A stretch of 34,689 nt of DNA, from assembly GCA_015062435.1 (NCBI GenBank), contig SUUR01000016.1, positions 1-34,689 of the forward strand, given 5' to 3'. Below are positions 1 to 8,488 of the stretch, piece after piece. How positions within the stretch are numbered: the first letter of the stretch is position 1; each line of letters starts with the position of its first letter. The DNA is from Alphaproteobacteria bacterium (GTDB lineage: Bacteria > Pseudomonadota > Alphaproteobacteria > RF32 > CAG-239). Position numbers and translations under genes: made by a program. The notes beneath the pieces are model-generated. The model was not told the origin of the DNA and made no database searches. It worked only from the letters and a program-made list of their open reading frames with translations.

Positions 1-333
1 TATTTTGAATATTAGATTTTAAGCAAAGTGATACATCTGCCACAACAAGCATTATCATACCCTTTTATTTTATCCGAGTATGATAATATCATAATTTTTA
101 TCAAGTGTCAAACAATAATTAAAACTAGTGGACGAATTTTGTGGTTGATAATTAAGTATTGGAATAAAACAAAGATTATTTATTGTTTTGATAGTTGTTG
201 TACTCCAAGGTTATTGTATAGGAAATGATGGTTTATGTATTGTTCTGATTTTTGTGAAATTTACGGATATACATGTTTGTCTTATGATGGATATGGTTTT
301 TGCGATGTATGCGATGAGGCATAATTATTATGT
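1..333. other. Left-edge region without a supported gene
   Basis: I see no convincing gene here. Plus-strand frame 1 is open from 28 to a TGA at 226-228 and then again to a TAA near 322-324. The second half encodes a short cysteine-rich stretch with the spacing C-x3-C-x6-C-x8-C-x2-C, ending in CDVCDEA. There is no ribosome-binding site at the GTG at 28. It could be the decayed 3' end of a cysteine-rich gene like the one at the right edge of the window, but chance is equally likely. Confidence 0.3.
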
Positions 334-368
334 AATAAAAAAAAGCTACTGAAAAAACTCAGTAGCTT
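334..368 (-). terminator. Rho-independent terminator of the 377-796 gene
   Basis: There is a perfect 10-bp stem (AAGCTACTGA at 343-352 with TCAGTAGCTT at 359-368) and a 6-nt loop. Read on the minus strand it is followed by a run of T (the A tract at 337-344). It begins 9 nt past the stop codon of the minus-strand gene at 377. Confidence 0.85.
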
Positions 369-376
369 AAGATAGA

Positions 377-796
377 TTACAACGCTATTACTAAGCGTTG
401 ATAGGGCTGCTCATAATCAGAGCTACGTATGCAACCATGATTATTTACAAATGAGAAACTATACCCTTCCTCTGACCATACCTCGCCAAAGAACTTGCCA
501 TTGTCAATCACGAGACTTGTTTCGTAAATAACACGGATAAGATTTGTTGTTTGCCAAATCTCATCTAGCTGTTTTTTTGAAGGAAGATGGCATCTTCTTC
601 CATCAAAAAAACAATTGTTTGCAAACTCTTTGTTCGATTGCCAAGAAACAGGTTGGCAATCTTTTGAAACCACTAGGTTTCTAGCGATTTCAAAGCCCCA
701 CAAATTATCTAAAGATAACTTGTGAGAAAGCAAAATTTCATTGCCTATCTTATAGGCAAATCGGAGTTTTGATGACTCTCTTTCTTGTGTCTTCAT
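377..796 (-). CDS. Hypothetical protein, Lcl/DUF1566-like pattern
   Basis: This is a 139-residue soluble protein with no signal peptide or membrane segment. I do not recognise a close family. The middle and C-terminal parts (VSWQSNKEFANNC about 50-62, CHLPSKKQLDEIW about 69-81, then W-S-E-E-G-Y and a late Arg) resemble the W..A..C....RLPT..EL...WS pattern of DUF1566 (Lcl) domains, which are often found in secreted or phage-associated proteins. That match is by eye and weak. The gene stands alone between its own promoter (935-963) and terminator (334-368). It has no obvious Shine-Dalgarno sequence, and its roughly 130-nt leader can fold into nested hairpins that end just before the ATG, which suggests post-transcriptional control. 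Confidence 0.7.
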   Translation of the reverse strand: MKTQERESSKLRFAYKIGNEILLSHKLSLDNLWGFEIARNLVVSKDCQPVSWQSNKEFANNCFFDGRRCHLPSKKQLDEIWQTTNLIRVIYETSLVIDNGKFFGEVWSEEGYSFSFVNNHGCIRSSDYEQPYQRLVIAL

Positions 797-930
797 TTTT
801 ATAATGTTTTATGGTTTGACATTTCTTTTTTGAACCAAATCATTACAGAGCATGATATTCTCAAAGTAATGGCAAAACCATAAAACAATGAAAACAAAAC
901 ATAAAACATCTATAATAATTCGGAATACAA
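797..930 (-). promoter_or_regulatory. Structured 5' leader of the 377-796 gene
   Basis: A 13-nt perfect inverted repeat (TGTTTTATGGTTT at 805-817 and AAACCATAAAACA at 875-887) encloses a second hairpin (CATTAC 841-846 with GTAATG 866-871, plus GAG 848-850 with CTC 860-862). The start-proximal arm lies 8 nt upstream of the ATG, where a ribosome would bind. The 9-nt core CATAAAACA occurs again at 900-908, giving the proximal arm an alternative partner. A cis-acting RNA switch is inference; the pairing itself is directly visible. Confidence 0.45.
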
Positions 931-934
931 TTTT

Positions 935-963
935 ATTATATCACAAAATTAAGACAATATCAA
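935..963 (-). promoter_or_regulatory. Sigma70-type promoter for the 377-796 gene
   Basis: On the minus strand, TTGATA (958-963) and a perfect TATAAT (935-940) are separated by 17 bp. Transcription would start near 928 and give a leader of about 130 nt. Confidence 0.6.
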
Positions 964-1225
964 TACTTAATTATGTCACTTAGACTAAACTACTTTTTAT
1001 ATACGAAGAAAGAGAAAAACGTTTATTATTCAAAATAATGGGGGTAACAAATTACCCCCTCATCTTACGGCATTTTCAGCCTTATTATATATGTGTTGAC
1101 CGTCTGATTAATCTCTGAAAAAATAGCTTTCAACAATATATAAAATAAATAATATACAAAAAAGAAACGGAGTATTATATAAAATAATCCAAAGTATAAC
1201 AGAGGGAGTAAGTATGAGATGGGAA
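964..1225. other. Intergenic region between the 377-796 gene and the HAD gene
   Basis: With the leader and promoter at 797-963, this completes a 429-bp gap. I see no open frame with a ribosome-binding site. The only clear structure is the hairpin at 1040-1059, listed separately. The rest is AT-rich sequence without recognisable features. Confidence 0.5.
1040..1059 (-). terminator. Probable terminator hairpin for the HAD gene
   Basis: A perfect 8-bp stem GGGGGTAA/TTACCCCC encloses a CAAA loop. On the minus strand it is followed by ATTATTTTG, a poor T tract. It lies about 170 nt past the stop of the gene at 1226, so it may terminate that transcript or simply stabilise its 3' end. Confidence 0.4.
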
Positions 1226-2083
1226 TTAGTGTCCGATTTTTTTCTTTTCTTCTTTAGCTTGAAGTTCTTCTAAATCTCGTTCTTTGGCCAGCTTATCTAA
1301 TATAGTTTTTACAACCATATCTATTTGTTTGCCTTCACTATAATCAGCCGGTAGAGCAAAATTTACACGATCATCGCTCAATAATTTAATAGCATTTTGT
1401 TTGTGCTTGGATTTTGGGCGGTATACGGCAATGGCATTACCCCCTTTACCTTTGGTAATTTTCATAGACGGAATATCAGTCATACCATCACCAAAATATA
1501 TCATTCTGCGATAAGGAATAGGACGGTCTTCATCAGGCATAAATTCATTTACGGCTCTATCTTCAAGTTTTCCTAATCCTTTGTTGATTTTTGAAAGGTA
1601 TTGAGTCTTGGTGGAATAATTTACTATTCGTGCAGGCCAAAGTGGGGTTTCATCTTCTCCGAAAACATAAGAACAGCCAAATACGTCAGTAAAGTGTTTG
1701 CGGATAGATGAACCGGCGATTATTTCTTCGTAGCCGGAAGATATAATATAATGTTCAATGTGCAAACCTAAGTTTTTTCCATATTCGTTAATGCGCTCAA
1801 ACCAGTCTTCAACACCTTCAAAATAGGTAATACTTTTGGCAGCATCACAGAAAAATTGTCGAGTAAGTTTTAGTCCTTTTTCTTGAGCTTTTTTGGTAAA
1901 GTAATACATACTTCCGGTTATTTGGTCTGCGCAATTATCTTTTGACCATTGATTGGCTTCTTTCCAGAAGTCAGCAGGTTTCATACCTAAAGAGGGGATT
2001 AAAATATAATCTTGCATGTAAGTTACACTTAATGTTTCATCAAAATCATAAATTAGAGCTACTTTGGTAAGTTTTTTGGCCAT
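1226..2083 (-). CDS. HAD-superfamily phosphatase (HAD-IB, SerB-like)
   Basis: This is a 285-residue cytoplasmic hydrolase. HAD motif I is Y-D-F-D-E-T (Asp13 nucleophile, Asp15 acid/base, followed by Glu-Thr). Motif II is the Ser pair at 115-116 in ISSG, the likely motif III lysine is Lys159, and motif IV is GDGMTD at 198-203. The helical cap between motifs I and II fits subfamily IB, which includes phosphoserine phosphatase and other small-molecule phosphatases. The substrate cannot be told from sequence. The C-terminal 25 residues are a charged Lys/Glu helix. The gene is divergent from glyQS, with 91 bp between them; no other link is apparent. Confidence 0.85.
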   Translation of the reverse strand: MAKKLTKVALIYDFDETLSVTYMQDYILIPSLGMKPADFWKEANQWSKDNCADQITGSMYYFTKKAQEKGLKLTRQFFCDAAKSITYFEGVEDWFERINEYGKNLGLHIEHYIISSGYEEIIAGSSIRKHFTDVFGCSYVFGEDETPLWPARIVNYSTKTQYLSKINKGLGKLEDRAVNEFMPDEDRPIPYRRMIYFGDGMTDIPSMKITKGKGGNAIAVYRPKSKHKQNAIKLLSDDRVNFALPADYSEGKQIDMVVKTILDKLAKERDLEELQAKEEKKKIGH

Positions 2084-2174
2084 AATATGTTATCTCCACT
2101 TGCTTTTTAGGTTTAATCATTATAAAAACAAATAAGTTAATTTTTTACTAGTGATTTTCAAGAGGTGAGCAATT

Positions 2175-3539
2175 ATGGTAGCAAAATCTATGGAACAATT
2201 GGTTTCTTTGTGTAAACGCAGGGGTTTTATTTTTCAAAACTCAGATATATACGGAGGTCTACAAGGTGTATATGATTATGGTCCGCTCGGAGTGGAGCTA
2301 AAAAATAATCTTAAAGCAGCTTGGTGGCGTTCTATGGTTTATGAGCGTGATGATATTGAAGGTTTAGATTCTGCTATTTTGACTAATCAAAAAGTTTTGC
2401 ATTATTCCGGCCATGAAGATACATTCTCTGATCCGATGACTGATTGCAGAAAATGTAAAGGAAGATTTAGAGCTGATCATATTAAAGACGGTAAATGTCC
2501 TAATTGCGGTTCTGTGGATTTGACAGATCCTCGCCCGTTTAATCTTATGTTTAAAACTAATATCGGACCGGTTGATGATGGGGCTAATTTCGGATATTTA
2601 AGGCCGGAAACTGCTCAGGCAATATTTACACAATTTAAAAATGTGGTGGATTCAACGTCTCGTAAACTGCCTTTCGGTATTGCTCAAATCGGAAAATCTT
2701 TCAGAAATGAAATTACGCCCCGAAACTTTATTTTTAGGGTGCGTGAGTTTGAGCAAGCAGAATTAGAATATTTTGTTGCTCCGGGAGAAGATGAAAAATG
2801 GCATGAAATATGGAAAGAAGAACGTGTTAAATGGTGGGAAAATCAGGGATTAAAAAGAGAAAATATCAATATTTATACCACTCCCAAAAATGATTTAGCC
2901 CATTATGCTAAGGCCTGTTATGACATAGAATATCAGTTTCCTCACGGAATGGAAGAATTAGAAGGTATTGCAAATCGAACTGACTATGATTTGGGAAATC
3001 ATACTAAAGCTCAAGATGAGATGAATTTGACTTCTAATTGCCATAAAAATCCGGATTCAACTCAAAAACTTTGTATATCAGATGACAATAATAAATGGGT
3101 GATTCCTTTTGTTATTGAGCCATCTATGGGAGTTGATAGAGGTGTGTTGGCAGTGATGACAGAAGCTTATACTGAAGAGGATTTAGGTGAAGGTAACAGC
3201 CGTATTGTTCTTAAACTCAAAAAACATTTAGCGCCAATTAAAGTTGCTGTTATTCCTTTAAAGAAAAATAATGAACAAATTATGAGTAAGTGCAAAGAAA
3301 TTAAGAATAATTTGTTGAAATTGGGGATAGGGCGTGTTGCTTTGGAAAATACCGGTAATATTGGTAAGGCATATCGCAGACATGATGAGGTAGGTACTCC
3401 GCTTTGTATTACTGTGGATTTTGAAACTATTGAACAATATCCAGAATCTGTTACTATCAGAGATAGAGATACAATGAAACAAACCAGAGTTAATGTTGCT
3501 GATTTGAAAGATTACTTGCGTAATTATTTTGCGGAATAG
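2175..3539 (+). CDS. glyQS: Glycyl-tRNA synthetase, single-chain alpha2 type
   Basis: Charges tRNA-Gly with glycine. The 454-residue protein is the homodimeric class II enzyme found in archaea, eukaryotes and some bacteria, not the GlyQ plus GlyS tetramer usual in Proteobacteria. A zinc-binding insert carries Cys91, Cys94, Cys108 and Cys111. Motif 2 runs around F-R-N-E-I-T-P-R (176-183) to R-E-F (190-192), and motif 3 is G-V-D-R with Arg322. The anticodon-binding domain starts near 352. The ATG is well supported by AAGAGGTGAG upstream. A strong terminator follows directly. No glyQ or glyS gene is visible in the window. Confidence 0.95.
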   Translation: MVAKSMEQLVSLCKRRGFIFQNSDIYGGLQGVYDYGPLGVELKNNLKAAWWRSMVYERDDIEGLDSAILTNQKVLHYSGHEDTFSDPMTDCRKCKGRFRADHIKDGKCPNCGSVDLTDPRPFNLMFKTNIGPVDDGANFGYLRPETAQAIFTQFKNVVDSTSRKLPFGIAQIGKSFRNEITPRNFIFRVREFEQAELEYFVAPGEDEKWHEIWKEERVKWWENQGLKRENINIYTTPKNDLAHYAKACYDIEYQFPHGMEELEGIANRTDYDLGNHTKAQDEMNLTSNCHKNPDSTQKLCISDDNNKWVIPFVIEPSMGVDRGVLAVMTEAYTEEDLGEGNSRIVLKLKKHLAPIKVAVIPLKKNNEQIMSKCKEIKNNLLKLGIGRVALENTGNIGKAYRRHDEVGTPLCITVDFETIEQYPESVTIRDRDTMKQTRVNVADLKDYLRNYFAE

Positions 3540-3544
3540 AATAT

Positions 3545-3585
3545 GAAAAAAAACTCCCTGAATTTTTAATTCAGGGAGTTTTTTT
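3545..3585. terminator. Bidirectional terminator between glyQS and terC
   Basis: A perfect 13-bp stem (AACTCCCTGAATT at 3552-3564 and AATTCAGGGAGTT at 3568-3580) has a TTT loop, an A tract on the left and a T tract on the right. It serves the convergent genes on both sides; the terC stop codon lies at the end of the T tract. Confidence 0.9.
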
Positions 3586-4540
3586 AGTTTTCTTTTATCG
3601 GTTTTATCAGAGATAGGATAATACTTCCGGTTAAAATTCCGAAAGTTATTAATAATGAGTGCCAAGCCTCCAAATGTATACCAATGTGGGGCAGAAAAAT
3701 TTTGCAACCGATAAAAATCAGAATTATAGATAAAGCCGGTTTAAGGTAAATAAATTTGTTAATACTGGCTGCCAATAAAAAGTATAAGGCTCTAAGACCT
3801 AAAATGGCGAAGATGTTACTGGTGTATACAATAAAGACATCTTGGGTTATTAAAAATATAGCAGGAATACTATCTACTGCAAAAATAACATCCATAAACT
3901 CAATAACGATAAGTGCAAATAATAAGGGAGTGATGAGAACAATTTTGTTTCTGCGAACAATAAAGTGTTCACCATAAAGATTGCGTGTCATTTTAAATGT
4001 GCGTTTAACAAATTTAAAAATTTTAGTGTCAGATAAATTTTCATCATCATCACTTTTGAATGCCATTTTTAAACCGGTATAAAGCAAAAATACAGAGAAT
4101 ACATATAGAATCCAGTGAAAGTCACTTACCAATTTGGCGCCGATCAATATCATAATCGCACGCATGACTATTGCACCTAAAATACCCCAAAATAATACTC
4201 TGTGTTGATATTTGGTGGGAATGTTTAGACTGGTGAATACTAAGGATATTACAAAAATATTATCCATAGAAAGGCTCTTTTCAACAAGATAGCCGGTATA
4301 ATATAACATTCCGGCAGATGTGCCTTTTTCATATATGATGAACAGTCCGAAAACTAAAGCTATTAAAATATAATATATACTTAGTTTTAGAGTATCTTTA
4401 ATCTCAGGATCTTTGCTATCTTTGTGAAAAATAAAAAGGTCTAAATATAATAAAACAAATATTAAACCTATAAATATTGTCCACATAAGAGTTGGAGATA
4501 ATATATAATGATTATTAATTAATGAATTTAAAGTTTCCAC
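3584..4540 (-). CDS. TerC family integral membrane protein (Alx/TerC)
   Basis: This 318-residue inner-membrane protein has about eight or nine hydrophobic segments. TerC-family hallmarks are the S-M-D-N motif (Asp93) in one helix and F-A-V-D-S-I-P-A (Asp223) in a later one; these acidic residues are thought to bind metal. Members (Alx, TerC, MeeF) are linked to manganese export or metal loading of secreted enzymes and, in some plasmids, tellurite resistance. The start is taken as GTG at 4540, because the N-terminal extension matches the family length; the next Met is residue 19. It follows ugd by 34 bp and may be co-transcribed. Substrate unproven. Confidence 0.85.
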   Translation of the reverse strand: METLNSLINNHYILSPTLMWTIFIGLIFVLLYLDLFIFHKDSKDPEIKDTLKLSIYYILIALVFGLFIIYEKGTSAGMLYYTGYLVEKSLSMDNIFVISLVFTSLNIPTKYQHRVLFWGILGAIVMRAIMILIGAKLVSDFHWILYVFSVFLLYTGLKMAFKSDDDENLSDTKIFKFVKRTFKMTRNLYGEHFIVRRNKIVLITPLLFALIVIEFMDVIFAVDSIPAIFLITQDVFIVYTSNIFAILGLRALYFLLAASINKFIYLKPALSIILIFIGCKIFLPHIGIHLEAWHSLLITFGILTGSIILSLIKPIKEN

Positions 4541-4574
4541 GTTTGTTACTTTCAGATAGGTTATTGCGGTATGT

Positions 4575-5873
4575 TTATTGTCCTATGCAACTATAATTGA
4601 AACCTGCAAGTTTGGCTTGATGAGCATCAAGTAAGTTGCGACAGTCAATAATGTTGAGATGTTTCATTTTTTGTGAGGCCAAAGTTAAGTCAAGAGCTTT
4701 GAACTCATCCCATTCTGTGAGAATGGCAAGTACGTCTGCATTTTCTATTGCTGAATACATATCGGAAGAATATTTTATTTTGTCTCCGAGTATTTTTTTT
4801 GCCGTATCATTAGCCTTGGGGTCATAAGCAGTTATCTCTGCATTGCAGTTTAGAAGTTCTGCAATTATTTCCATCGCAGGGCTTTCTCGACAATCATCAG
4901 TTCCGTTTTTAAATGCAAGTCCTAAAATTGCAATTTTAGGGTTCGGAATGTCTTTTATGCTATTTAGAATTCTTTGAGCCATTCGTTTTTTGCGTTGGCG
5001 ATTGCCTTCAATAGCTGAGTTTATTAAAGTCATATCGATACCGTTTTGGCGAGCCATATATGACATTGCCATCGTATCTTTCGGAAAACAGCTTCCGCCG
5101 TATCCGGGACCGGGGTTAAGAAATCGAGGGCCGATACGAGTATCTAACCCCATTCCTTTGGCAACTTCTCTAATATCAGCTCCGGCTTTTTCACAAAAAT
5201 CAGCCATCTCGTTAATATAGTGTATTTTGATAGCTAAAAAGGCATTTGATGCATATTTTATGGTTTCTGATGAACGACGTTTTACAAATAAAATATTAGT
5301 TTTTCCATCAAATGGGCGGTATAGTTCTTTGATGAGTTTTGCTGCTTTGTCAGTATTGGTTCCGACAACAATTCTATCCGGATTGAAGAAGTCGTGTATT
5401 GCGAAACCTTCTCGTAAGAATTCCGGCAAAGATACTACATCAAAGTCAGCTTGTGGATTTTTCTTGGAAATAAGGGCTTCCACATCATCTCCCGTGCCGA
5501 CAGGAACCGTAGATTTTGTGGCTATAACCGTATAACCGGTAAGATGTTCTGCCAGTTCAGTGGCTGCCGCATGTATATATTTCATGTCAGCTTCTTTGGT
5601 TACAGGGTGAGGAGGTGTGCCAACAGCAATTATTACGATGTCAGCATCACAAACGCCTTCTTTCATGGAGGTGGTGAATTTTAGATTGCCGGATTTGACA
5701 TTTTTGATAAATAGCTCTTCTAAACCATCTTCAAATATGGTGAGCTTTCCTGATTTTAAAGCCTCGATTTTGGAAGGTTCTCTATCAATACATATTACTT
5801 GATTGCCGAGTTCTGCAAGTCCGACACCGGTAGGTAATCCTACATATCCGGTTCCGATGATTCCTATTTTCAT
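4575..5873 (-). CDS. ugd: UDP-glucose 6-dehydrogenase
   Basis: Oxidises UDP-glucose to UDP-glucuronate using two NAD+, feeding capsule, LPS or exopolysaccharide sugars. The 432-residue protein has the N-terminal Rossmann motif G-T-G-Y-V-G (7-12), the L-P-E-F-L-R-E-G segment (149-156) and the catalytic loop G-G-S-C-F-P-K-D with nucleophile Cys262, Lys265 and Asp266, followed by the UDP-binding C-terminal domain. Its length is usual for the TuaD/Ugd class. The ATG has a modest ACAGG site upstream, and a plausible promoter lies at 5907-5936. No glycosyltransferase neighbours are present, so the destination of the glucuronate is unknown. UDP-ManNAc dehydrogenase is a less likely alternative. Confidence 0.93.
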   Translation of the reverse strand: MKIGIIGTGYVGLPTGVGLAELGNQVICIDREPSKIEALKSGKLTIFEDGLEELFIKNVKSGNLKFTTSMKEGVCDADIVIIAVGTPPHPVTKEADMKYIHAAATELAEHLTGYTVIATKSTVPVGTGDDVEALISKKNPQADFDVVSLPEFLREGFAIHDFFNPDRIVVGTNTDKAAKLIKELYRPFDGKTNILFVKRRSSETIKYASNAFLAIKIHYINEMADFCEKAGADIREVAKGMGLDTRIGPRFLNPGPGYGGSCFPKDTMAMSYMARQNGIDMTLINSAIEGNRQRKKRMAQRILNSIKDIPNPKIAILGLAFKNGTDDCRESPAMEIIAELLNCNAEITAYDPKANDTAKKILGDKIKYSSDMYSAIENADVLAILTEWDEFKALDLTLASQKMKHLNIIDCRNLLDAHQAKLAGFNYSCIGQ

Positions 5874-5906
5874 TTTTACCTGTCTTCGTTGTATTTATAT
5901 ATTTAT

Positions 5907-5936
5907 TTTATAATCCTAAATTCGGTAATTAAGCAA
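5907..5936 (-). promoter_or_regulatory. Putative promoter for ugd
   Basis: On the minus strand, TTGCTT (5931-5936) and TATAAA (5907-5912) are separated by 18 bp, about 35 nt upstream of the ugd start. Confidence 0.45.
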
Positions 5937-5967
5937 GTGCTTTGTGTTATATCTGCACAAATAGAAA

Positions 5968-7041
5968 TCAGCCTATTTGATTGATAATTCCACCGCCAAG
6001 CAAAATGTCATTATTATATAAAACTACTGATTGTCCGGGAGTGAGAGCTTTTTGCGGTTCACTAAAATCTACTTTTATACCGTTAGCCATAGGTGTAACA
6101 ATTACTTCAGTAGGTTGTTGAGAAGAACGTACTTTGGCCAGAGCATGAAATTTTGTGTCAGGTAAATCAAAATCCATCCAGCAACAATTATCTGCAGTTA
6201 AAGATTTTTGTAGGCCGTCTTCTTCATAGCCGAGAACAACTTCATTGGTTTCTTTCCTAAGATCAATTACGTATAATGGGCGATCTGAAGATATTCCGAG
6301 TCCTCTTCTTTGGCCGATGGTATAGTTCCAAATACCGTTATGTTTTCCTAAAATTTTTCCTTGTAAATTAACAAAGTTTCCAGGAAAAGGTTTTACCTCA
6401 AGTAATTCGGTATAGTCACCGGAGTAGAAATCTTGGCTATCTGCTTTATCGCATACTTCTAATCCAGCTTGACGGGCAAATTCTCTGATTTGAGGTTTGG
6501 TATATTCTCCGAGCGGAAGTAAAATTTTGCGTAACTGCTCCTGATTTAAACGATATAAAAAATATGATTGATCTTTTTTAGCATCCGCAGCAACTCTTAT
6601 GAAATATCGTTTGCTATCCGGATTGTAATCCAATCTGGCATAGTGACCGGTTGCAAATTTATCAAATTCTATTCCTTGCTCTTGGGCTGAACGAGGAAGA
6701 GCTTCAAACTTTATGGTAGAGTTACAAATAATACAAGGATTTGGGGTGCGACCATTAAGATATTCTTGGCGGAAGTTATTCATAACAAGTTGTTGATATT
6801 GTTTTCTGCAATCAATAACGTAGTATGGGATATTGAGTTTTTGACATATAGATTGAGCAGATGCGATATCTTGTTTTTCTTTGGGGCCAAAGCAGGCCTC
6901 TTTTCCTTTGGGGGCAAGGTTGCGTATTACCTCGTCCCAAATGGTCATTGTGGCTCCGATAACTTCGTGTTCTGCTTTTTGGAGCAGAAGAGCGGCGGCT
7001 GAAGAATCTACACCGCCACTCATTCCAACTAAAATTTTCAT
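5968..7041 (-). CDS. mnmA: tRNA-uridine 2-sulfurtransferase MnmA
   Basis: Adds sulfur at position 2 of the wobble uridine U34 in tRNA-Lys, tRNA-Glu and tRNA-Gln. The PP-loop S-G-G-V-D-S-S is at 8-14 and the tRNA-recognition segment G-R-T-P-N-P at 97-102. The first active-site region reads N-P-C-I-I-C (Cys103, Cys106), where E. coli has Asp99 and Cys102. The second region, normally D-S-x-x-I-C-F (Cys199 in E. coli), here reads D-S-Q-D-F-Y-S (201-207), so the second catalytic cysteine is replaced by Tyr206; Cys197 lies nearby. Its 357-residue length is normal. It follows the sugar transporter gene by 20 bp on the same strand. Confidence 0.93.
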   Translation of the reverse strand: MKILVGMSGGVDSSAAALLLQKAEHEVIGATMTIWDEVIRNLAPKGKEACFGPKEKQDIASAQSICQKLNIPYYVIDCRKQYQQLVMNNFRQEYLNGRTPNPCIICNSTIKFEALPRSAQEQGIEFDKFATGHYARLDYNPDSKRYFIRVAADAKKDQSYFLYRLNQEQLRKILLPLGEYTKPQIREFARQAGLEVCDKADSQDFYSGDYTELLEVKPFPGNFVNLQGKILGKHNGIWNYTIGQRRGLGISSDRPLYVIDLRKETNEVVLGYEEDGLQKSLTADNCCWMDFDLPDTKFHALAKVRSSQQPTEVIVTPMANGIKVDFSEPQKALTPGQSVVLYNNDILLGGGIINQIG

Positions 7042-7061
7042 GATTAAAATAGTCCTTAATT

Positions 7062-8435
7062 TTAAAACTTTCTTGCGGATACTCCATCTTTCCAGTTTTT
7101 TTCTATTTTTTCAAGAGAAATTCCTTTGGTTTCCGGAACAAAAAAGTATACAAACAACATCGAAAGAACTGTTATTCCGGCAAACATCCAGAAAGTTGCA
7201 GCGTTTCCGATCAAATTTAATAAAGGTAAGAAGCTTAATACTACAATAAAGTTAAAGCCAAAATTTGATACGGTTGCCGCACTCATTGCAAAACCACGAA
7301 TCTGTAACGGCATAATTTCAGATATCATTATCCATGCAACAGGACCTAAACTCATGGCAAATGATGCTATGTATATAACAACAGATGCTACTGCCAACCA
7401 TTTTCCGGCGTTGCCGAGTTCTGTTGACCATGCAAATGATCCGCCTAAGGTAATGAGACTTATCAGCATTCCCCATAAACCTATATATAAAAGAGGTTTG
7501 CGTCCCAGACGATCTGTATAAGCAATGGCAACTATTGTCATAAGGAAATTGACAACTCCTATGCCGATGGTGGCATATAGTGCTCCTATTGCAGAGTCAA
7601 AGCCGGCAATTTGAAAAATAGTAGGGGTATAATATATGATTGTATTAATACCGGTACAAATTTGAACAAACATAATACCTACACCAACAAAAATAGGCAT
7701 AAACATCCATTTATGAAAGTGAGTTTTTGATTTGTTTTTTTGTGAATCAAGAGTTTCTTTAATTTCACTAATGTGTAATTCCGCATCACCGTCAGGTTCA
7801 ATTTTTAAAAATACTTCTCGAGCTTCTTTTTCTCGATTTTTACTAATCAGCCAACGAGGTGTATCACTTAAAAAACAAATGCCGATCAATAATATAATTG
7901 CGGGAATAATACCGGCACCCAACATCCAACGCCAATTGTAATCAGTGTTGGCAAATATGCGATTAATTAAATATGATAATAAGATTCCAGCTGTGATGGC
8001 TAATTGGAATAATGAAACCAACATTCCCCTGATTTTTTGGGGAGATATTTCCGATAAATAAAGAGGAACGGCAAAGCTTACCATACCTACGGCAATACCA
8101 ATCATAATTCTTGAGATAATCAATTGTGTGATACTTTGAGCAATTCCGCAAAACAGAGAGCCAATTACAAAGATTATGGCGGTGGCAATAATGATCTTTT
8201 TTCGGCCATAAATATCTGCAAGTACACCATTGGCAGCAGCTCCGACAACAGAACCGGCAATGGCTGAACTTACAAGCCAACCTTGTTCTAAAGGTGTCAT
8301 ACTCCAAGTGTTGTTAATAAATAACAAAGCTCCAGAAATCACTCCCATATCAAATCCTGAAAGTAATCCGCCCAAAGATGCTACTATGGCTACGATGTAT
8401 AACCATATCGGAATTTGTTTATCAGTATCAGTCAT
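7062..8435 (-). CDS. MFS sugar:proton symporter (XylE/GalP-like)
   Basis: This 457-residue inner-membrane transporter of the major facilitator sugar porter family has 12 predicted helices. Signatures seen are Y-G-R-K-K in the loop after TM2 (76-80), S-P-Q-K-I-R-G after TM4 (131-137), D-T-P-R-W-L after TM6 (191-196), the sugar-binding Q-x3-G-I-N-x3-Y-Y in TM7 (258-269), G-R-K-P-L-L (311-316) and P-E-T-K-G near the C terminus. Such proteins import hexoses or pentoses with protons. The specific sugar cannot be read from sequence. The start has an excellent AGGAGG site. It is followed closely by mnmA, probably on one transcript without functional linkage. Confidence 0.9.
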   Translation of the reverse strand: MTDTDKQIPIWLYIVAIVASLGGLLSGFDMGVISGALLFINNTWSMTPLEQGWLVSSAIAGSVVGAAANGVLADIYGRKKIIIATAIIFVIGSLFCGIAQSITQLIISRIMIGIAVGMVSFAVPLYLSEISPQKIRGMLVSLFQLAITAGILLSYLINRIFANTDYNWRWMLGAGIIPAIILLIGICFLSDTPRWLISKNREKEAREVFLKIEPDGDAELHISEIKETLDSQKNKSKTHFHKWMFMPIFVGVGIMFVQICTGINTIIYYTPTIFQIAGFDSAIGALYATIGIGVVNFLMTIVAIAYTDRLGRKPLLYIGLWGMLISLITLGGSFAWSTELGNAGKWLAVASVVIYIASFAMSLGPVAWIMISEIMPLQIRGFAMSAATVSNFGFNFIVVLSFLPLLNLIGNAATFWMFAGITVLSMLFVYFFVPETKGISLEKIEKNWKDGVSARKF

Positions 8436-8488
8436 ACAAACCTCCTAATTTAATGTTTTGTGACTGATATAATTTTTATTTATCAAAA

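Noticed and set aside
3258..3707. 149-residue minus-strand ORF
   Set aside because: It lies across glyQS, the terminator and terC in another frame; it is a shadow of well-supported genes.
6881..7249. 122-residue plus-strand ORF
   Set aside because: It is antisense to the mnmA start and the end of the sugar transporter gene, with no ribosome-binding site or recognisable domain.
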